Source of the DNA: an uncultured Eubacteriales bacterium
Lineage (GTDB): Bacteria > Bacillota > Clostridia > Peptostreptococcales > Anaerovoracaceae
NCBI GenBank assembly: GCA_902786855.1
Contig: CADAEH010000005.1
Coordinates: forward strand, 114,470 to 178,469
Direction: 5' to 3'
DNA length: 64,000 bases
Below are positions 8,953 to 16,694 of the stretch, piece after piece. How positions within the stretch are numbered: the stretch's first letter is position 1; each line of letters begins with the position of its first letter. The notes under the pieces are model-generated. The model ran no database searches. It saw only the letters and a list, made by a program, of their open reading frames with translations, and had not been told where the DNA came from. The position numbers were made by a program, and so were the translations under genes.

Positions 8953-10059
8953 TCAGTCATCAGCGTTAAGAAGCTCAGTATCAATAGGATATCTGCCGAA
9001 TATGCGTGCAGCATCCATAAGAGCCTGAAGGTTCTCTGCAGGAGTATCCATCGGAGTCTGACATCCCGATGTAAGAGTAAACCCATTAGGGGAATCCCAC
9101 GCTTTGCGTATACACTCTCTTCCTGAACGCAGGACATCCTGCGGTGTTCCGAGTCTGATGACATCTACAGGAGGCACATTGCCCTGTATAGCCATATGCG
9201 GTCCGAGGACCTCTTTTGCCTCTTCCAGGTCTTCTATGTTGTCAAGACCGAAACATCCGATGCCTGTCTCATTCAGAGTTTCCCATAACTTGCGGCTGCC
9301 ACCGCAGATATGGAGTCCGCAGCCTCCCCCATTCTTCTTGATGAAGTCAACGTTGTGCTGGAAGTAAGGCAGTGAAAACTCCTTATATTGCTTGACCCTG
9401 AGAAGAGACGTAGTGCTTACAGGATCAGCAAAACCGATCCCTATACCCATCTCGAGCATACGAGAGATGTATCTTTCATTGTTTTCTGTAATGACTTCCA
9501 TGAGTTGCTTGACCTTGTCAGGTTTTTTGACCATCCCGATAAGAAGCTTTTCTGTACCGACGACCATAGCTGCTATGGTCAGCGGGCCCGTTACAGTGCC
9601 GCTGACAGGAACCTTGTCGCCCAGACTTTTCTTGACAAGCCTGAGACCTTCGAGAATTATAGGAAGTCTTCCGTCCTTGTCGACATCAACGAGCTTCGCC
9701 TTGTCTACTTCATCGAGGCTGGCGAGAGCCGGTTTCTCAAGTTGAGCAATGTTATGATCAAAATACTTGATCTGCGAGCCCATAGCTTCTGCCATGCCGC
9801 GCAGTGTAGTTGAAAGACCGGCACCGTCGGAATGGAATGTCTCATAGATATACTCTTCAAGCTCGAGCATTTTCTGAGATGAAAAATAGTAATCACTTAC
9901 TTTGAAACCAATCATAGGAGCAAGCGTCTCTCCTGTATCGATGCAGCACATGATACGATCTACAGGTTTACCTTCACTGAGAAGTCTGTCTCTCTCAATT
10001 GCAGTCAGCTCATCTTTCGGGATGTTAAGTCCATGTCCGTATTGATCAATTATACCCAT
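8953..10059 (-). CDS. Uroporphyrinogen decarboxylase-fold methyltransferase (MtaA/MtbA-like), paralogue 4
   Basis: A 368-residue protein of the UroD/MtaA superfamily, probably cytoplasmic. A zinc site is suggested by GLHICGG (His-x-Cys, near residues 248-250) with a third cysteine in TSGCQTPMDTP near 332, the His-Cys-Cys arrangement known in MtaA/MtbA. In those enzymes zinc activates a thiol that takes a methyl group from a corrinoid protein. It lies last in the island behind nhaC and before a terminator. True UroD (HemE) lacks this zinc motif, so heme synthesis is unlikely. The methyl donor or acceptor is unknown. Confidence 0.8.
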   Translation of the reverse strand: MGIIDQYGHGLNIPKDELTAIERDRLLSEGKPVDRIMCCIDTGETLAPMIGFKVSDYYFSSQKMLELEEYIYETFHSDGAGLSTTLRGMAEAMGSQIKYFDHNIAQLEKPALASLDEVDKAKLVDVDKDGRLPIILEGLRLVKKSLGDKVPVSGTVTGPLTIAAMVVGTEKLLIGMVKKPDKVKQLMEVITENNERYISRMLEMGIGIGFADPVSTTSLLRVKQYKEFSLPYFQHNVDFIKKNGGGCGLHICGGSRKLWETLNETGIGCFGLDNIEDLEEAKEVLGPHMAIQGNVPPVDVIRLGTPQDVLRSGRECIRKAWDSPNGFTLTSGCQTPMDTPAENLQALMDAARIFGRYPIDTELLNADD

Positions 10060-10086
10060 TGTTATCCCCCTTTAAAGCGCAGTCAT

Positions 10087-10108
10087 GCCGGAACCATACG
10101 GCTCCGGC
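10087..10108 (-). other. GC-rich hairpin between nhaC and the UroD-family gene
   Basis: GCCGGA and TCCGGC can pair around a 10-base loop in the 87-base gap. No T-run follows on either strand, so it is not a clear terminator. It could be a processing or pause site, or of no function. Confidence 0.4.
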
Positions 10109-10146
10109 AATTATGCGTATTGGATTTATGAAGGTTGTTATTTATA

Positions 10147-11505
10147 TTATTTGCTGACAACTTTATTCTCTTTCCAGTCCCACTTTCCCTTAAGTGTGAT
10201 GTTCTCATACCAAGGAACGAAGTAAGAGAGAATAGCGAATCCGGCAAGGAGGAAGAGATACCAGTTGTTAGGAATGATATCCAGAGGGCTTACTCTTCCT
10301 TCACACATACTTGCTACTACGAGGAACTGAGCTCCGTAAGGGATAAGACCCTGCATGATACATGTGAACATGTCGAGGATGGAAGCAGTCTTACGAGGGT
10401 CGATATCATACTTCTCGCTGATCTCTCTTGCCATAGGACCGTCGACGATGATAGCAACGGTGTTATTTGCTGTAGCCATATCAGTGAGTGCAGCAAGTGC
10501 GGAGAGTCCGACCTGTGCAGATTTCTTACCTTTGAAGGTCTTTGACAGCTTCTCGATGAGCCAGTCCAGACCACCGTAATGTTTTGCCATTTCAGCGATA
10601 CCGCCACAGAGCATGGACAGAAGGAATACTTCGATCATTCCCTGAAATCCTGCCCAGATGTTTCCGGCAAAATCCATGAATGTGATGTCTCCGTATGCTA
10701 TTCCGATGATACCTGCTGCAAAGATGCCGATGGTCAGAACCAGGAATACGTTCATTCCGATCAGAGCAAGAACGAGAACGAGCAGATAAGGGATGACCTT
10801 TACGAATGAGAACGGATCTACTGTGAGAGCCTGTGCTGAATCTGGTCTTCCGAATATGATCAGAAGGATGATAGTTATAACTGCTGCAGGGCAGGAAATC
10901 CAGAAGTTGGTGCGGAACTTATCCTTGAGTTCAACTTTCTGTGTTCTTGTTGCAGCGATCGTAGTATCAGAGATCATTGACAGATTATCACCGAACATTG
11001 CTCCGGAAACTACAGCTGCCATAACGAGTGGAAGGCTGAGTCCGGCCTTGTCAACAACACCGAGTGCGATAGGAACGAGAGCACCGATAGTACCCATGGA
11101 TGTTCCTGTTGCTGTACCGAGGAATGCAGCGATAACAAAGAGTCCAGCTGTCAGAAGAGATGCAGGGATGATAGAAACTCCCATATTAACTGTTGCATCT
11201 ACACCGCCCATTGACTTAGCAACTGCTGAAAAAGCACCTGCAAGAAGGTAGATCATGAGCATTGCCATAACGTCTTCATTGGCAGCGCCTCTGGCAAAAA
11301 TACTGAAATTAGTGTTGATCCCTTCCTTGTAGTTCATAGCGAAAGCTACAAGTACTGCGATAAACATAGCTACTACTGCCGGGAACTGGTAGAATGCCAT
11401 CTCCACACCCTTGCTCTGCAGGATGATACCGGCACCGAGGTATATGATGATAAATACCGCAAATGGCACCAAAGCAAGTCCACTGCTTTTCTTTTTTGTG
11501 TCCAT
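10147..11505 (-). CDS. nhaC: NhaC-family Na+/H+ antiporter-like transporter
   Basis: A 452-residue polytopic membrane protein with about 11 hydrophobic helices, matching the NhaC/YheL-type family by the GTATGTSMGTIGALVPIALG and ALTDMATANNTVAIIV regions (near 130-150 and 335-350). Members exchange sodium for protons or transport amines and carboxylates. Its place inside a corrinoid methyltransferase island suggests it may import a methylated substrate or an associated ion, but this is inference from context. A good AAAGGAG site precedes the ATG. It has its own candidate promoter upstream. Confidence 0.82.
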   Translation of the reverse strand: MDTKKKSSGLALVPFAVFIIIYLGAGIILQSKGVEMAFYQFPAVVAMFIAVLVAFAMNYKEGINTNFSIFARGAANEDVMAMLMIYLLAGAFSAVAKSMGGVDATVNMGVSIIPASLLTAGLFVIAAFLGTATGTSMGTIGALVPIALGVVDKAGLSLPLVMAAVVSGAMFGDNLSMISDTTIAATRTQKVELKDKFRTNFWISCPAAVITIILLIIFGRPDSAQALTVDPFSFVKVIPYLLVLVLALIGMNVFLVLTIGIFAAGIIGIAYGDITFMDFAGNIWAGFQGMIEVFLLSMLCGGIAEMAKHYGGLDWLIEKLSKTFKGKKSAQVGLSALAALTDMATANNTVAIIVDGPMAREISEKYDIDPRKTASILDMFTCIMQGLIPYGAQFLVVASMCEGRVSPLDIIPNNWYLFLLAGFAILSYFVPWYENITLKGKWDWKENKVVSK

Positions 11506-11553
11506 AATAATAACTCCTTTTAAATTTCCATATTTTTATAATATTCAGTTAAA

Positions 11554-11585
11554 TAAAAAAAGGCTGAATCAAATTTAAAGCCTTT
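11554..11585 (-). terminator. Intrinsic terminator upstream of nhaC
   Basis: On the minus strand AAAGGCT pairs with AGCCTTT across a 13-base loop, followed by TTTTATTT. It would end transcripts arriving from the DUF1638 gene. It partly overlaps the start of transcription expected from the promoter at 11589-11616. Confidence 0.7.
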
Positions 11586-11588
11586 GCT

Positions 11589-11616
11589 AGTATAACGCTG
11601 TATTTTGCAATGTAAA
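11589..11616 (-). promoter_or_regulatory. Candidate promoter for nhaC
   Basis: TTTACA and TATACT on the minus strand with a 16-base spacer, about 85 bases before the nhaC start. Transcription would start around 11582, inside the 5' arm of the adjoining terminator hairpin, so an nhaC transcript from here would not form the full hairpin. Confidence 0.5.
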
Positions 11617-11738
11617 ATCTATTATTGACATAAAAATGACAATGTGTTATTGGATATTTAAATAATTGTTGTTATTAACAATGATTGGCAAAAAAAGTAG
11701 AAGTAAAAACAACAACCATTAATGTTTTCGGATATTAA

Positions 11739-12491
11739 TTAAAACTTATTGTTCACATCAATACCTTTTATCCAAATATTTCCGTTTTTTTGATCCTTTT
11801 CCCCACCGAATTCAAAATCTTTATCGATGACCTTTTCTCCCGGCTTCCTGACAATAATGTCTTCATCCCACTCTCCGGTAATGAGTTTTCTGAGCACTTT
11901 ATTGCTTCCGGGTACAGTACACTTCTCAAGATCAAGAAGAACGGCACATTTTTCAGCATAGTCTTCAACAGGTGCCAGTTCGAAGCAACCGGTGTTTATT
12001 ACAGTGACTTTTCTGTACGAATCGAACATCAGCTTCATCGCTTTGAGCCCGCGCTTTTCACCATATCTTTCCTGTGCTCTTCCGAGCATTGAAAGAAGTG
12101 CTCCCTCATCTTTACTCCACCCTTTTGTAAGATACATATTACCTGCTTCCAGCAGGTTGCGCTTCTGGCGCTTCCCGGTGCATAGCATCATATTGCAGCA
12201 GTCATCGAATCTCGGCATAGCGAGTACTGCCTGCTCAGTATGCCAGCCAATAGCTCCGTTACCGCAAAGACCAAAAGCAAGCATAATAAGATCCGCTCCA
12301 TCGTGTTCTGCCTTGCTTATCACATCCTGAATTGCAAGATTCAACTTTTCAGGATCATTATGCAGTCCCCTGTCCTGCCATATGATCTCTATATCAGTGC
12401 ATCCAGAATGATCGAAGACGGCATTGATCTCATCTTCGATCATAGAACATGCAATTAAAACTTTCTTTTTATATGGCGAAGAGTTGAGCAT
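11739..12491 (-). CDS. DUF1638 domain-containing protein
   Basis: A 250-residue protein recognised as DUF1638 from the opening VLIACSMIEDEI and the central LIMLAFGLCGNGAIGW (near 90-105) and RFDDCCNMMLCTG (near 114-126) segments. Several cysteines in these motifs could bind metal or a cofactor. No signal peptide or membrane helix is seen. Genes of this family often occur with corrinoid-dependent methyltransferases of the MtaA/MttB type, and here it lies among them; its biochemical role is not established. The ATG has no clear Shine-Dalgarno sequence, so it may be coupled to the MATE gene upstream (40-base gap). Confidence 0.75.
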   Translation of the reverse strand: MLNSSPYKKKVLIACSMIEDEINAVFDHSGCTDIEIIWQDRGLHNDPEKLNLAIQDVISKAEHDGADLIMLAFGLCGNGAIGWHTEQAVLAMPRFDDCCNMMLCTGKRQKRNLLEAGNMYLTKGWSKDEGALLSMLGRAQERYGEKRGLKAMKLMFDSYRKVTVINTGCFELAPVEDYAEKCAVLLDLEKCTVPGSNKVLRKLITGEWDEDIIVRKPGEKVIDKDFEFGGEKDQKNGNIWIKGIDVNNKF

Positions 12492-12531
12492 AAATAGGAT
12501 CGTATCAATAAACTACGGTTCTGCTGATCAG

Positions 12532-13905
12532 CTAAACAAGGGCTTTGTTCTTCCATCTTCCTGTTTTATATACACAGAATGTCATGACAGCACCGATAAG
12601 CCATGTTATAAGCAGGGATACGAACATCATGTAGAATTGTCCGTTAGGATTTTCCGGAGATCTCGTCATCCAGGTCATGAGATAAGCAAGCGGAACACGG
12701 ATAATGACAGTAGATATCATAGAAAGCCACATCGGAGCCATAGTGTCCCCTGCTCCACGCATTACCCCTTGCAGACATTGGGTGACTTCCATTGCGATAT
12801 ATCCGAATCCAAGTATCATCATCATGTGATAGCTCTGCTCTATCAGAGCTTCAGTATTGGTAAACAGGCTCATAAGGAACCGGCCGAATATGAGGATAAG
12901 GACAGTTATAACAAGAGATGTTGCCATGGCTACGAGTGTGCCCTTCTTTGCGCCTTCCTCTACGCGGCTGAGTTTGCCTGCTCCGATATTCTGCCCGGCA
13001 AAAGTCGTCATTGCTGCTCCGAAAGAGAATGCCGGCATCATTACGAATCCGTCTATCCTCATTACTATTACATTAGTTGCGATGCACATAGGACCGAAAC
13101 TGTTGGTCAGCGATTGCACGATTACCATCGACATTGAGAAGATCATCTGAGTGATACCCGAAGGCATTCCCAGCATGAACAGTTCTCTGACATACTTTCT
13201 CTCAGGTATGAAATATGCGGCTTTCATGTCAAAGCAATCGGTTTTCCTGCTAAGCTTTATAAATGAAAGTATGGCAGATACTGTCTGTGCGATGACCGTG
13301 GCAAGTGCTACGCCCGGGACACCCATTCCGAGTACCGCGACGAAATACAGGTCCAGAATTATGTTTATTATGGTCGCGATGATGAGATACAAGAGAGCTG
13401 AGACAGAATCGCCGAGACCTCTCAGCATACCGCCGAGTATATTATAGAAAGCACAGCCTGCAATACCTATGAACAAAATCCGCAGATAGCTGTTACACCA
13501 GTCGATTATTTCATCCGGCGTACGTATAAGACGCAGAAGCGGCATTGATACAAGAGGCGCGATAACCATTACTATGACTGAAGCAACCAAAGTCATTGTG
13601 ATACAGCATCCTATAGCTCTGGACAGAGAATTTCTCTGGCGTGCTCCGAAATACTGGGAAACCATGATGCCTGCACCAACGGATATGCCAATGAAAAGAA
13701 CAAGCAGCAGATTGACAATAGGACCGGCACTTCCTACGGCGGCAAGAGCATTATCACCGACAAATTTTCCAACTATAATACTGTCAACAGTGTTGTATAG
13801 CTGCTGGAACACATTCCCTATCAGCATCGGTATCATGAACCTGACTATCTGGCGTACCGGATCTCCGACAGTCATATCCACAGGTTCAAATATCTTCTTC
13901 CACAT
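12532..13905 (-). CDS. MATE-family efflux transporter
   Basis: A 457-residue membrane protein with 12 predicted helices in two homologous halves. Each half carries a MATE-type QQLYNTVDSIIVGKFVG-like or GAAMTTFAGQNIGAGK segment (near 34-50 and 266-281). It starts with a short cytoplasmic N-terminus (EPVDMTVGDPVRQ). MATE proteins export organic cations or drugs in exchange for Na+ or H+. It interrupts the methyltransferase island, downstream of a hairpin that may terminate the preceding unit. Export of a demethylated product or a toxic aromatic is possible but unsupported. Confidence 0.9.
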   Translation of the reverse strand: MWKKIFEPVDMTVGDPVRQIVRFMIPMLIGNVFQQLYNTVDSIIVGKFVGDNALAAVGSAGPIVNLLLVLFIGISVGAGIMVSQYFGARQRNSLSRAIGCCITMTLVASVIVMVIAPLVSMPLLRLIRTPDEIIDWCNSYLRILFIGIAGCAFYNILGGMLRGLGDSVSALLYLIIATIINIILDLYFVAVLGMGVPGVALATVIAQTVSAILSFIKLSRKTDCFDMKAAYFIPERKYVRELFMLGMPSGITQMIFSMSMVIVQSLTNSFGPMCIATNVIVMRIDGFVMMPAFSFGAAMTTFAGQNIGAGKLSRVEEGAKKGTLVAMATSLVITVLILIFGRFLMSLFTNTEALIEQSYHMMMILGFGYIAMEVTQCLQGVMRGAGDTMAPMWLSMISTVIIRVPLAYLMTWMTRSPENPNGQFYMMFVSLLITWLIGAVMTFCVYKTGRWKNKALV

Positions 13906-13939
13906 ATTGCCTTCCCGATTTACTATATATAATTAATAA

Positions 13940-13979
13940 CCCTTACATTATGTCGGTTAGACCGGCATAATGCAAGGGC
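13940..13979 (-). terminator. Strong inverted repeat after the short UroD-family gene
   Basis: On the minus strand CCCTTGCATTATGCCGG pairs with an almost perfect complement, CCGACATAATGTAAGGG, around a 6-base loop, followed by TTATTAATTATAT. It lies 24 bases past the stop codon. The stem is long but the T-tract is poor, so it may terminate incompletely or protect the 3' end. Confidence 0.6.
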
Positions 13980-14003
13980 TGTTTGCTATTATTTCAGCTC
14001 ATA

Positions 14004-14873
14004 TTACAACATCCTGATCTCACGGAATATACCGTTTGAAAGTCTGACTCCTACATTTTTAATGCACACCTGCCCTGCTATCTTTACGGTCCCTTTCATT
14101 TCCAGCATAGCTTTCATGAAGTCAATACCCGGGGAAAGCTGATGCTCGACGAATTCGGCATGACCGGTGTCGATAACTGCGTATGTAAATTTAGGGCAAA
14201 GCAGAAAGATGCAGGAATCATCAATGATATCATTTACTCTTCTCAGGAAAGGATCATAGAAATCTTCAACTGCATTGGTAAGGAACTTTGGACCGAGTAT
14301 ATCGAGAGAACCGGCAGAGTCTGAGAAGATAAAGACATCTGTACCTGCTTTCTTCCCTTCTTCTATGTACTTTATAAGTTCATCGGAAAGTTTATCAAAA
14401 ACGAGTTTCATCTTTTCACGGTTCTTGCGGTAAGCCTTGAATACAAGCCGGGGCTCCATAAGTGCATTCAGGATGGTGAAAGGCCCGGTTATCTCAAGAC
14501 AGACTGTTTCACCCTCATTCTTAAGTGATCTTACAGCATCGAGGACTTCATGGATCCTTTTCTTGCTGAAATCTATCGGAGGGAGCGAGATGACTTCATC
14601 CAGAGTTGCACATATAGGATCTTTTGCACGTGGACCTGTATTGGCGTCACCGTAATTAAGAATAGCTCCCATTGATTCTGCTTCGATCGTGCGGCAGAAA
14701 GGAAGCAGGCAGAACTCCGAGCCGTCATGTTTCCTGATAGCTTTGGAAAGGATCTGCATGGTATCACTGTGCATATATGCATCAGGAAACTGAAGACCAA
14801 GTCCTGCTGTAGTCTCGGCACTGATGCCGACTGAGTTTGAATAAGTGCATTTGAATTCTCTTATATCACCCAT
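14004..14873 (-). CDS. Short UroD-fold protein with altered zinc motif, paralogue 3
   Basis: A 289-residue member of the UroD/MtaA superfamily, about 55-90 residues shorter than its three neighbours. The ATG at 14873 is chosen because AGAGG lies 6 bases upstream; longer readings run into the LRR gene. Recognisable family segments are FCRTIEAESMGA, LEITGPFTIL and FSDSAGSLDILGPKFL. Where the paralogues have VHICG or GIHICG, this one reads IFLLCPK, so the zinc-binding histidine is replaced by leucine; a later cysteine (GQVCIKN) remains. It may be catalytically altered, or act as a partner subunit. It is transcribed after the LRR gene. Confidence 0.72.
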   Translation of the reverse strand: MGDIREFKCTYSNSVGISAETTAGLGLQFPDAYMHSDTMQILSKAIRKHDGSEFCLLPFCRTIEAESMGAILNYGDANTGPRAKDPICATLDEVISLPPIDFSKKRIHEVLDAVRSLKNEGETVCLEITGPFTILNALMEPRLVFKAYRKNREKMKLVFDKLSDELIKYIEEGKKAGTDVFIFSDSAGSLDILGPKFLTNAVEDFYDPFLRRVNDIIDDSCIFLLCPKFTYAVIDTGHAEFVEHQLSPGIDFMKAMLEMKGTVKIAGQVCIKNVGVRLSNGIFREIRML

Positions 14874-14925
14874 CTTAAACCTCTGATTCAGTAAACGATA
14901 ATTAAATATTGTAAATGTAAATGGA

Positions 14926-15660
14926 TCAAATAAACGGATCAGGGTCCGGACTTCCCTTATGATCATTTTTTAAATGATCGAGCATAAGGGCTGTGATCTC
15001 CACCCTGCCTGTCCTGACTGATTTTTCAAGATAATCGTTAAGTGCATCCGATGATATGAGCTTTCTGCCCAGCATGTATCTTACTGCTTCTGTGCTTCGC
15101 CTGTTTACGGCAAGGTCAAGCAGTGACTTGCTCCTGCCGGCAAAGTATTCATCGATCAGATGATTTCCTTCATCTGGATCATGCTCTTCCATAAATGTAA
15201 GTGCGGCAAGATATCTTGCAGATGGTGGGAGCAGCATAAGGTGTTCAGGTTCTATATATACTTTTTTAAGACTGCGGCAACTTGAGAAAGCAGTCCTTTC
15301 GATCGATTGGAGAGACGCCGGTATATGAATTGAATACAAAGCGTGGCACCCTTCGAACATGTCACTTCCGATCAGTTTCATGCCTTCAGGCAGAGTGATC
15401 TCTCGCAGATTCCAGCATTTCTGAAACAATCCTGCACCTGCTTTTATAACGGATGACGGCAATCTGATCTCTCTCAGGGAATAACAGTTTGCAAAAGCAT
15501 AATTGCCTATAACTGATACACTGTCATGTATATAGAGCGTAATAAGCCTGCTGCAGTCTGCGAAAGCAAGGTCTGCCAGTTCTGTGATATCATCCGGTAC
15601 TGAGTAATTCTCATCCGAATCATCAAAACGTATCAACTTATTACCTTGATCAATATTCAT
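14926..15660 (-). CDS. Cytoplasmic leucine-rich-repeat (BspA-type) protein with helical C-terminal domain
   Basis: A 244-residue protein without a signal peptide or membrane helix. Residues about 15-140 contain five to six BspA/LRR_5-type repeats of about 23 residues with the pattern 'I...AF..C..L..I.LP.SV' (for example IGNYAFANCYSLREIRLP and LIGSDMFEGCHALYSIHIP). Residues about 165-235 form a helical part (LLDLAVNRRSTEAVRYML, then VEITALMLDHL) that resembles ankyrin-like helices. Its ATG shares one base with the stop codon of the UroD-family gene upstream (TGATG), so translation is coupled. BspA repeats are usually extracellular; an intracellular scaffold for the methyltransferases is a guess. 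Confidence 0.72.
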   Translation of the reverse strand: MNIDQGNKLIRFDDSDENYSVPDDITELADLAFADCSRLITLYIHDSVSVIGNYAFANCYSLREIRLPSSVIKAGAGLFQKCWNLREITLPEGMKLIGSDMFEGCHALYSIHIPASLQSIERTAFSSCRSLKKVYIEPEHLMLLPPSARYLAALTFMEEHDPDEGNHLIDEYFAGRSKSLLDLAVNRRSTEAVRYMLGRKLISSDALNDYLEKSVRTGRVEITALMLDHLKNDHKGSPDPDPFI

Positions 15661-16679
15661 CAGTCAGAAAAAGTGCGTACCGTTTTAAGTACTGCCTGAA
15701 CATTCTTCAGCTCAGATCCCATCCCGAGACCGCATGCCGGTGAAATGATGTCAGAACCATTGTTGTAGCAGGCTTTTGTAAGCTTCTCGACTGTCTTTTC
15801 ATCCTGCATTTCGATAGCGAAAGTGCTTACATTACCCATGATCGCTTTACCCGGAAGGTTGTTTCTGGCTTCTCTCAGGGAAACAACAGCATCGAAGCTG
15901 AATGCATCGCTGTTTATCTTTGCGACCTTATCATATACGGATTTCATCTGCCCGCAGATGTGTACGATCGATTTTGCTCCGGCCTTTCTGACAGCATCCA
16001 CTACCTGATTGATATAGGTAACAGCATATTCATCAAAGAATTTTGGGCCGAGGATCTCACCTGTGCCGCTTGGATCTGAAAGAGCGATGACATCAGCGCC
16101 TGCTTCCACCTCAGCAACTGCAAAGCGCATGATCTCGTCTGTCACAAACTGCATATACTCATGTGCAAGTTCGCGTTTCTGTCTCAGCTGTTTATAGTAT
16201 CTAGTCGGTTCACAGACTGAACTGGCAACACTGACAGGTCCTACAACGTTTCCGATAATAGGATAATCACTGGTCTCTGCTTTCAGAAGTTTGATGGCAT
16301 CCAGTGTAACTTTGGCCCTCCCTGATTCAAGATCCATCGGAGTGAGCTTTTTATAATCCTCGACAGTGTCTATCGCATAACCTGTAACGTGAGGTTCAAA
16401 AAACTGTGTACCCATAGTGCAAGCTGCACCGAGTCCTTCAGCCTCTACTGTCATGCAGAATGGAACACCGTAGTTCTCAAAGCACTGCTCGTCAACGATC
16501 GCTTTGGCAAGGTCAGCCATCATTCTTGCATCTGTGTGAGCTTCAGGAAGATATACTCCGCATACATCCTGCAGAGATTTTGTAACCATATTCATCATAC
16601 CTCCCGGACATATGCATGCAGGTCTGTCGACCTTCTGTCCGGACAGTATTTTGATGAGTCTTTCATTAGCTGTAGTCAT
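15660..16679 (-). CDS. UroD-fold methyltransferase (MtaA/CmuA-like), paralogue 2
   Basis: A 339-residue protein of the UroD/MtaA superfamily, counted from the ATG at 16679, which has GGAG 10 bases upstream; an ATG three codons earlier is too close to that site. The N-terminus (RLIKILSGQKVDRP) and the SDPSGTGEILGPKFF segment are family hallmarks. Putative zinc ligands are VHICGQ near 239-241 and the cysteine of SPACGLGMG near 312. Related proteins are MtaA/MtbA and the N-terminal half of CmuA, the chloromethane methyltransferase. It sits 15 bases after the activator gene and is translationally coupled to the LRR gene. Confidence 0.8.
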   Translation of the reverse strand: MTTANERLIKILSGQKVDRPACICPGGMMNMVTKSLQDVCGVYLPEAHTDARMMADLAKAIVDEQCFENYGVPFCMTVEAEGLGAACTMGTQFFEPHVTGYAIDTVEDYKKLTPMDLESGRAKVTLDAIKLLKAETSDYPIIGNVVGPVSVASSVCEPTRYYKQLRQKRELAHEYMQFVTDEIMRFAVAEVEAGADVIALSDPSGTGEILGPKFFDEYAVTYINQVVDAVRKAGAKSIVHICGQMKSVYDKVAKINSDAFSFDAVVSLREARNNLPGKAIMGNVSTFAIEMQDEKTVEKLTKACYNNGSDIISPACGLGMGSELKNVQAVLKTVRTFSD

Positions 16680-16694
16680 ATTAATCATTCTCCA

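Noticed and set aside
12424-13137. A 237-codon plus-strand open frame opposite the MATE and DUF1638 genes
   Set aside because: Antisense shadow over two recognisable genes, with no ribosome site or known motif.
14926-15660. The LRR protein as a surface adhesin or toxin
   Set aside because: There is no signal peptide, anchor or secretion signal, and translation is coupled to cytoplasmic enzymes.
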